Below are positions 46,801 to 55,800 of a DNA stretch of 64,000 bases, one piece after another. A program made the translations under genes and the position numbers. How positions within the stretch are numbered: the first letter of the stretch is position 1; every line of letters begins with the position of its first letter. The notes under the pieces are model-generated. The model had not been told where the DNA came from. It saw only the letters and a program-made list of their open reading frames with translations, and searched no databases. The DNA is taken from the NCBI GenBank assembly GCA_964023275.1, contig OZ029917.1, forward strand, positions 30,394,005-30,458,004. Direction: 5' to 3'. The DNA comes from Norana najaformis (lineage: Eukaryota > Annelida > Clitellata > Crassiclitellata > Hormogastridae).

Positions 46801-49800
46801 AACGAAGCAAAAGAAGTCGACAATAGTCTACCCAAACATTCCGTCAGCATTGAGACCAGTTCCACATGGTGATGGACTTCCTATTCCAGAACCTCCAGCA
46901 GAATATATTTTCCTTGATTCATCTGATGAGGACAAGGGTGAGCCGACATGTTCTTCTCCTGGTCCGTCAGCGTGCAGTGATCCCGATTTTCACTGTGGTG
47001 CATCATCAACCCCACACAGAATAACACAGGAAGAACTAAATGACCTTGTTCGTGATTTGGACTTATCCAAAAACAAGGCAGAATTGCTAGGATCAAGACT
47101 CCAACAACGGAATCTTCTAGAAGAAGATGTCACAATTACTTCATATAAAAAGCGCCATCAGCAGTTGGAACCTTTCTTTATGAAGGAAGGTAATCTGGTA
47201 TTCTGTTCCAATATTGACGACCTCATGAATGCCTTACAGATCACTCATGACCCACAAGAATGGAGACTCTTTGTAGACTCTTCAACACTGAGTCTTAAGG
47301 CTGTGCTTTTGCACAATGGAAACCGTCTTCCATCTATTCCATTAGCGCATGCTGTCCACATGAAAGAGACATACGATAACCTAAAACAGCTACTGCATTC
47401 CATTGACTATAACAGGTACAAATGGCACCTGTGTGGTGATTTGAAGGTAGTTGCCATTTTAATGGGACTGCAGCAAGGATATACAAAATATATGTGTTTC
47501 TTGTGTGAGTGGGATAGCCGAGCAAGAGAGTTGCACTACGTGCGGAAGGAATGGACTCCCAGACAAAACATGACAGTTGGACAGAAGAATATCCAGCACC
47601 CAGCTCTGGTCGAGGCTCACAAAATCCTACTACCACCCCTTCACGTCAAACTAGGTTTGGTGAAGAACTTCGTGAAAGCCATGGACCGCACTTCGCCAGC
47701 TTTCCGATACCTGCATGAAAAATTCCCTCGACTCAGCGAAGCAAAGATTAAAGAGGGAGTTTTTGTGGGTCCTCAGATTAGAGAACTCTTCAAAGATGAC
47801 CGCTTCAACAACTTGCTGGAGGGTGATGCGAAACAAGCATGGAATGCTTTTCGTCTAGTGTCTACAGACTTTCTGGGGAATGTTAGGGCAGAAAACTACA
47901 AGGAACTAGTAGAAGACATGCTCAAGCAGTACCAGAAATTTCGCTGCAATATGTCTCTGAAGATGCATTTCCTTCATTCCCATCTGGATTTCTTCCCTGA
48001 CAACTGTGGTATGGTTAGTGACGAACATGGCGAACGTTTTCATCAAGATATCGCAACAATGGAGCAAAGGTACCAGGGAAAATGGTCCACTACAATGTTG
48101 GCTGACTACTGCTGGACACTCCGCAGAGATGCTCCCGAACAGCTGTACAAGAGACAGGCAAAAAAATCTAAGAACTAGTCTATGACCTGGTTTTTACAAA
48201 TATTAACTTTAAGTGTATCACTATTGGCATGCATTGTGCGATATAAAATTACTTCATTTCAGATTACAAAAAAACTAGAGCCAATTCGGCATTTTCACTG
48301 TCATATTCGTGTTCAGCACATACAAATTGATAAGAACTGACTAATTTCATTTCAGTAACATGACTTTTGTAAAAATTTGTTGTCCAGTGCACCACCACGG
48401 GTTGACTGACCTCCAAGACCAGAGGCTCTTGGCCGGTCGAAGATGGAAAAACCCGGCGGTGGAGCCCTGAGAACTGCAAGATCATCCGAGCCATTATGCC
48501 AGCTCTCGGTTATCACCAATAAATCCCATTGGGACTCCTGTATAGTCTGCGAGACATAGGCGAATTTGTACGAAAGTGAGCGCGCATTCCACGAAGCAAA
48601 CCGTAGACCAGGTGATCCACTGGGAGGGAGGGAGAGAGGGAGGAGTTGTCAGGGTGGGTTGTGTTTGAGCTGAGAAAAATGGGAAGGCAGCGGATTCGGT
48701 GGATCAGGGTGGGATTTCTTGAAAAGGAGTGAACTAGATCAAAGATCATCTGAGACAGTATATTGCTCTTATTATTACTCCATGCCAAATCTGATAGACT
48801 TTAGAAAGACTTTTGGTGGTCAATCTTGAACACTAGTTGGTGGTCAGTCTAAAACATTTGTTGGTGGCTAGCGGTGTTACTGGCGTCTCTTCGGGGTTTT
48901 TCTCGGCGTCTTGGTTCGTTGACGAAGATTACTCAAGCGATGCTTTTATTTCTTTACAACAAGTCTATGTACAAGTATCTACACAATCAGAGTCACGAGG
49001 TTTTTATATATAATAAATTTCACTCTCTGCCGCTGTCAACCTATTTTATAGGGTCTTGTCGTCTGTCGTTTGTTGCGGCCTGTTTCCGTAGAGAGCGGAT
49101 TCCTCTTGGCGCTTCGCCGAGAATGAATCCCGACTCGCTCGTCAATTCCCTTCTTTCCTTTCTTTCTGCTCCTGGCAGCATACTTCAATCGCATACCTTC
49201 TCCTCTCTTCCTGCCTCGCCGCATTATCATGGCATACTTTCCTGTAGTCTGCTGGCGGCGGACTTCAATCGCATTTTCCCTTCCCTCTTCCTCCTTGCAG
49301 CAAACCAGTATCATAAGAACAAAAGAATCTATGTTTGCTTTAGTAACCATAAGCAGGTGGGTACATGGAGTAGGCCTTGGTATGTAGTATCGATAATTAT
49401 GGGTAAGAGATTTAAGAATGGACTCGAGATCATTTTACAACGGAGGCCTGAACTTGGCGTATATTGCCTTTGAGCGGTTGCAATGCATTACATAATGGTA
49501 GATTTGAGAGGGTGCTACGTCAAAGTTTGCGTTTGTAATCATAAGGGGGCGGGTGTCTTGAGTAGGCCTGGGTATGTAGTATCGATAATCGGGTAGAGAT
49601 TATTTTGGGGACGATTCCATGTTAAGGATTAATATACAGTTATTACGAATGTATGGATTTGAGCTGAATATATTGTCGAACTTGACGGACAACTTTGCTG
49701 TCGAATATGAATATGTTGAAAATGAATATGTGTTTCAACTTGACAGACATCTTAAGTAGTCGAACGCGCCTATTCTCGTCTCCCCAAACGCCCGATCGTT

Positions 49801-52800
49801 CGCGGAAAACGGGAAAGGCGTGTCCGACTATTCATGTTCGTAGCTATGATCAGATAAAATTTCATGCAATTCGGTAACAGTTGGCATGAAAATTTATCTG
49901 ATCAAAGTTACGTACCCCGATCGTTCACATTTGAACAAGTATTCATGAAATCTTCAGTCTGTACAAGTAATCCAAGATTACAGTCGTAAAATTCACAGCG
50001 TAGAACAATGCAAAACTTGTTAAATTGACTTTTAAATAAAATAAACAACCAGAACAAAATTCGAATGGCCATCGCGAACTATTATCTGTAACTCGCTTTT
50101 TGCTGTTATCACAAAGTCGAACATGCAGAATCTCCAAATAGGCCTTCGTCCTTATATGAGCACATAACCCCTGTCCTGTACTTAAATCTTGCATTGACTT
50201 CAAGCTCAGCAAAAGATTTATTTCAAATTGGGGCTCGTAATTTATAAAGCATTAAACTCTAGCCAACTGCAACACATAAAACAGTCTTCATCCTCGAACC
50301 CATCATTATCCAACTAGGTCATCTGATTGTCTTTCTCTGGTTGTGCCAAAAACTAGACCTGTTGTTGGTGGACGAGCTTTTTGGTTAGTGGGCCTAAATT
50401 TTTGAACTCTCTTCCTGCATCTGTTCGTTCTGCTCAGTCAATGTCGGGTTCGGCGAGCGGCAGTTAACCAGGGATGCTCACGAGACCCATGAGATCGAGA
50501 CCAAGTCGAGATTGGAGACGACATGCCTCAAGACCGAGAAATTCACTGAGCAGTCCGAGACGAGACTGAGGTCCCGGGTCCTCGATACGAGACTGATACC
50601 ACGAGCCAGGGAGGCCGAGAAGAGATGGAGACTACTGGCCTCCAACATGATACCCAGACAAGGCGGAGTCCGAGACATCCCTGAAAGTGTATTTTATTGC
50701 CAGCACTCAGCTGTTTTGTTACTGTTCTAATATAGACCTGTGTTGACTTCAGTGTTAGGAGGCGAAAACAGAGGAATATTCTGATGGCTTAGAAGAATGA
50801 AACAGAGACAGAGAGACATGTGATTACAGCACTGCGATAGCAGTGTGAGCATAGAAAAGTATAGAGTAGGCCTACACTAGACAGCATTAGTACAAAGACA
50901 GGATAATAGACTGAGAAAGATAGGGACACACAGCAGCAAATAGAAGAGGTTAGGTAACCCTGTTGATGTACTGTAGGCCTATACATATGGTAGCATCCAC
51001 ATGCCTACGAAATGCATATTAACTGACCCCGGCAACTCTGGGAATATTATGCTTCGCCTTCTGATGCTTTGCCTCTGTCGTATGCGAAAATGCAGCGGCC
51101 ATTAAAGACATCTACAATAAACATCCTCGATCGTTTCCGCCGTCTTCGACCCCCTTTACATGACAACGTTGGAGCCATTTCCAGTATAAGTTGGCCGGTT
51201 AAAAACTGCATATATATAAAAATATATACATACTGTAGCCTACACTTGCGAATATGAAGAACATCAGGGAAGTTAGCTGTCCACCGCTCTTCAACTTCCA
51301 ACCTCTTCACTCAATCGTTCACATGAGACTCCTCTGAATACCCCTGCAGTCTTCTTATAGCCTACTCGTTCCGTTGGATTCGACTTCTGCTCTTAACTCC
51401 AGTCCGTTTGCAGATATATAGGCCCATATCTCTGCTTTGTGTCTCTGCTCGGCCTTCAACACGCCTACTGTGGTGCTTCAACCTGTCTGCCTCCTTCTGG
51501 AATCTCAGTGGGTGACTGACAAGCGCCAAATTTTACCAGGGTGACCTATACCTGCACCCAGTCCGCGTTTCGTCCCACGAAAGTAAGGCTCCCGTGGTCT
51601 ATCAGGAGACGACCAGAACAACAACACTCAGGTTGAACACTTTTATTACAGTACTTATCTAAGTCAAAACTGCGAATCGTTCGAAAGTAAGCGAGACAGC
51701 TTAGGTACGCCAACTTCGTCCCTCTGGCAACGAAATTAACTGAAACGAACAACTTTTCGACGCGACAGTAACAGCGACTTACTGTAGCGATAGATGCAGG
51801 CGCTCCCACCGGGTTGCGGCGACGTCGGTGACTTGCGACTTGCTACTAGAACTTGCTACTTTATAACCACCTCAGTAGCATATAAGACCTTCACTAGCAT
51901 ATAAAACCCTCAGCATATAAGGCCCTCATTAGCATATGAGGCCCTCATTGACAGCGAAGCATCGCTATAGTATCGTGTACATCCGCATAACCTTTCCCGG
52001 GGCCCTATCAACAAATGTACGGAACACAAGGTAAAGATCTGTTTAAAATGGCATTTTGTTACAATGTAAAGCGACAAAACTTATCACCACATAACACCAT
52101 TGTGTCAGAAAGGCCATTTTATCTACAGCCGCTTAGTCAAATCAAATCTGCCAAAGCCAGGTTGTTGGTCAGTTTCAGTGCCATGTTCGAAATCCAACGA
52201 GGTAAAGCCAAGACAGCTACTGAAATATTAACGCGGAAACTTTTTTCGGTATCGAGGAAATTGGAGCAATGGTGAAAGAAGAGAATTCTGATAAGACATT
52301 TTTAAGAGTTCAGTTTTGAGTGTTTCTAGGAGAGAGTGCAAAATGAGAGTAGAGCAGAGCGCCCGGGCGACGTTTTCTCTTTCTAAGGCGAAAGTCTCGG
52401 CTTCCTGCGCTTCATCGTCTCCGGATCCCTCGAAGTCGTTCAGGATGACGAAGTGATCGCATTGCTCAGTCAGATCTAATGCCCCTCTTCTCACACGACA
52501 CTGAAATGTTGACCATAACTGACAGACGAGCAAACTGTCGACCGTTATAATGTTACTGCACACGACATGGGTGGCCCAAGAGTTATTTGTATGTGTAATT
52601 TTAGATCACATTTGTGGACAAAGTTGCTTGTTTTCTTTTTAACTTTAACAGAATAGAATCATTGCCACTTGTTTTGCCTTTGAAAATCGGTCAAAAAATT
52701 TGAAGAGAAGCGACAATATTGTTTTTAATATTTTGTTCTATAAACAAAATAAGTTCGCTACATTTCTCAATAACTTCAGTTGCGATTCGCTCCAGTGGTC

Positions 52801-55800
52801 TTTCTGGACAGAGGTCTTTGCAGCATGATTGCAGCTGTCAATTTCACACCAGCTGGTCCACAGGCTTCGGATTTACATCGGTTATAGAACATTTCATATG
52901 CTTAAGGTATGTATCGCCCATGACATATTCACTCTAGCAACAATAGTAATAAACTGCAAGCTTAAATCTAATTAAATGAAATACGTTGCAATCTTACAGA
53001 TGCTTATACGAGTGACCAAGTGGTGTACATTTGGAAATTTGATCCTGCGTCATCTATCCAAACATCAGAAGACATGAGATTATCTCAGTTCGACCTAATC
53101 GACACGCCAGCCTGGAATGAAACCATCAAGACTTCATTTGGTATAAAATTTATGTCAGTAACGATGACTTGCACCGTATTACACAGATTTAAGGCTCTGT
53201 CTGTGTTCAGAGAAACCACTTCAGTTCACCTGGATTCCATTCCTCTTCTTATAAGAAAAGTGTCTTGAGTTACCTAGTCTAATCTAGTGACTTCTATAGC
53301 GCCATTGTCGTAGTGCACAATACATCAATCGATGATCCCTTCAAGTGAAACTGTAGTCGACGATGGTAACCCATTGGAGAAGCCCGGTCAAAGTCGGGCT
53401 ACGGTGGGTAAAGCAAGTTAAAACATGCGAGTTTTAAGTTGAGTCCTAGACGACATTAATGAACTGACTGAATGTACAGAACTGGATAGTGAGTTCCAAA
53501 GCTATGGACTGAAAAGCCATGCAGATGTGCTAGTGCGAGGCAGAACAAGAATCAGTGTCTGTTAAACGAGTGCAATATTTGTTGGCATAAGAGGGAAGCA
53601 ATGAGAAGAGATTAAGTGATGCTGGAAATGCTGAGCTTTTATGTAACAAAATCGCATGCTCGTAGACAAATACAGTAGGAGTGATCAAATACATGTAAGT
53701 AGCACCTTTTGAGGTACTTGAATGACGCTATATCAACTATGTTGATGTATACATACACAGTGCACACGTTTTTCTATAGCGTGCGTACGGCCTCGACCCT
53801 GCTTATTTTTAACGAATTTATCGTGTGAGATCCTTCGCCACCGCTGCCCATTTGCACCGGTGCCATGACATTTAAGGTCTCTGCTTACGTACCGTGCTAA
53901 TAGCCAACATGTGAAAATACACGCATATAACAGAATATATGCGACACGGCAACAAGAGTACTTAATGTTTCTGAGTCTGATTAGTAAGCGAAGACGAAAA
54001 TTGGCTTGTCAATATGCATTAATGTGTAAATTACAAGACATGTTTTTAGCTGGACTCTAGTTCAGCCGAAAGCCAGTGAAAGAATTGAAGCATGGAATAA
54101 TGGGCAAACAGTTTGGTTTTGTTATGACGCTGATCAGGGAGTTCTGAAGTACCTGTAATTTTTGCAAATTTCCTTAGCGACGCTAGTTACAGTAATCAAG
54201 ATGAGCAGAAACTAGGGTGCTATTTGTAATGGCCGTTGTAAAATGCAGCACGGAAAGTAGCGAACTACTGATATATTTATTTATCAGTGCAAGTGCTAAG
54301 CGTTAGTTAGACAACAGGTAGAATTTTAGATGTTTAAACATTTTAGGCAATAGGAAATTAACGATTTTTAAAAGGCTGAAGAATCTCGGCCTCTTGAATA
54401 GAAGCCGGAACGCAGTTTGACGCACGCGAGCCAACGATCATGAAGGCCCGATCTTGTGCAGCGACGTCCTGATTGATTCGCACTTGTTTCGGCCAAATGA
54501 CCGGTGTGATGCGAGACCGGTTGGGGACAAAAACAGCTCAGAAAAGCATTGCGATTGCTTAACGTCACCAGTGACGTCACGTAGCAGTTTGATGCCGTTT
54601 CATTCGTCAAAATAATGTTTTGTCCTAAATACGACTGCAAAAGTACAGGCTGCTTGCGTGAATGCTCAGGCCCCTATTTATCCACCTGCTGAGTTATTGT
54701 TTTACATCAATTTGCACTATTAAGACAACTGGATGGTGTAAATTCGCTTCATTATGATGTGCTTTGCCAACAAAAGTGGGAGGAGTTTATCTCCGAACCG
54801 ATCTCGCATCACATGTGGCGCTGGCAGAAAGTGACGATTTTAATAAGGTGGAGAAGGATGACGACGATGAAATCTGGACATCTATTATGTTGACATGTCT
54901 ATATGTGATGATTTTAGGCGAATATTCTACTCTGCGAGTCACTTTCCGTCTCAGTAGGCATATGGGATATTTTCTCATACAAGTGTATGTGCCATGCATA
55001 CTAATAGTCGTTCTTTCCTGGGTTTCCTTTTGGCTGAATCGTGAAGCAACAGCCGACCGAGTGGGACTGGGTAAGTTTAATCTCAGCTATGTACGCATGT
55101 ACATTATAAACACTTTATTGCACCTAAGGAGAGCATTTGCTTCCCGAGTTATTCGGCAAAGCAATGATAATTATCAACATCTGTAAAGTTAGCCATGAAA
55201 TTAGATTCGTTTCAGTTTCTTTTTCTTTAAAGTATAATAAATGTAGGCCTATAAAACGGTAAGATAGTATCTCCTAATGAAGCAGCTTCAGGAAGAGTGA
55301 CCGGAAACACGAAGACATTCGAGCAAACACCATAAAATGATAATATTTTAGGCCTACTTCAAATTCAAACTGGGGTAAATGGCGGCCGAGGCATCGGCTT
55401 CACTAGATCGCCACCTAGTGAAGGCGACATGTCGGCCGCCATTTTCTTTAATTTTGAAAGTGACGTAAAGAATCACAATTTTACATCATACACGCATACA
55501 TACATGCACGTGGCAGCGTCGATCCTCATTTACCTTCTCCATAGGCCTCACTCCAGGTCTACCAAGATGCAACATCCTGGCAGCCGCCTCCCAATAAACC
55601 AGGGAAGACCCATGCAGCCCTTCAGTCTATTCTAGAGGACCAGAGGGCAACGGAAGAACCGTGGTCTCAGGATACTGTCAGGCCGCCTCTCGCTTCGCAT
55701 CCTGACGACTTCCGCTTCATCGATGGCGGACGAGGTCGATTTGTGTGGAGTTACATGTGTGAGCTTTAAAATTCGTAGAAAATCGTCGTATCGCTTTCGG

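Larger units (their letters stand above)
46038..48389 (+). mobile_element. DNA transposon, CACTGG-ended family, copy 2 (looks intact)
   Basis: A 2352-bp element from CACTGGTCAACA to its inverted partner TGTTGTCCAGTG. The two ends align as inverted repeats for about 110 bp with shared blocks GTTACTGA, TGTGCTGAACACGAATAT and ATTGGCTCT-GTTTT. It holds a palindrome plus TATA promoter and one unbroken gene. It sits inside the endonuclease domain of a minus-strand LINE, which dates it as younger than that LINE. No target duplication is visible (left flank AACGATAA, right flank CACCACCA). The LINE coding text on the two sides does not rejoin cleanly, so a few target bases may have been lost. Family relatives: copy 1 at 2827-5452. 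Confidence 0.9.

Noticed and set aside
52785-52900. First candidate for the receptor's Cys-loop exon
   Set aside because: None of its frames has two Cys 13 residues apart; the true exon is at 43503-43585.
54764-55186. 140-residue frame presented as one protein
   Set aside because: Only 54918-55070 is the receptor exon. The text before it is intron that happens to lack stops; an ATTTTAG acceptor and GTAAGT donor bound the exon.
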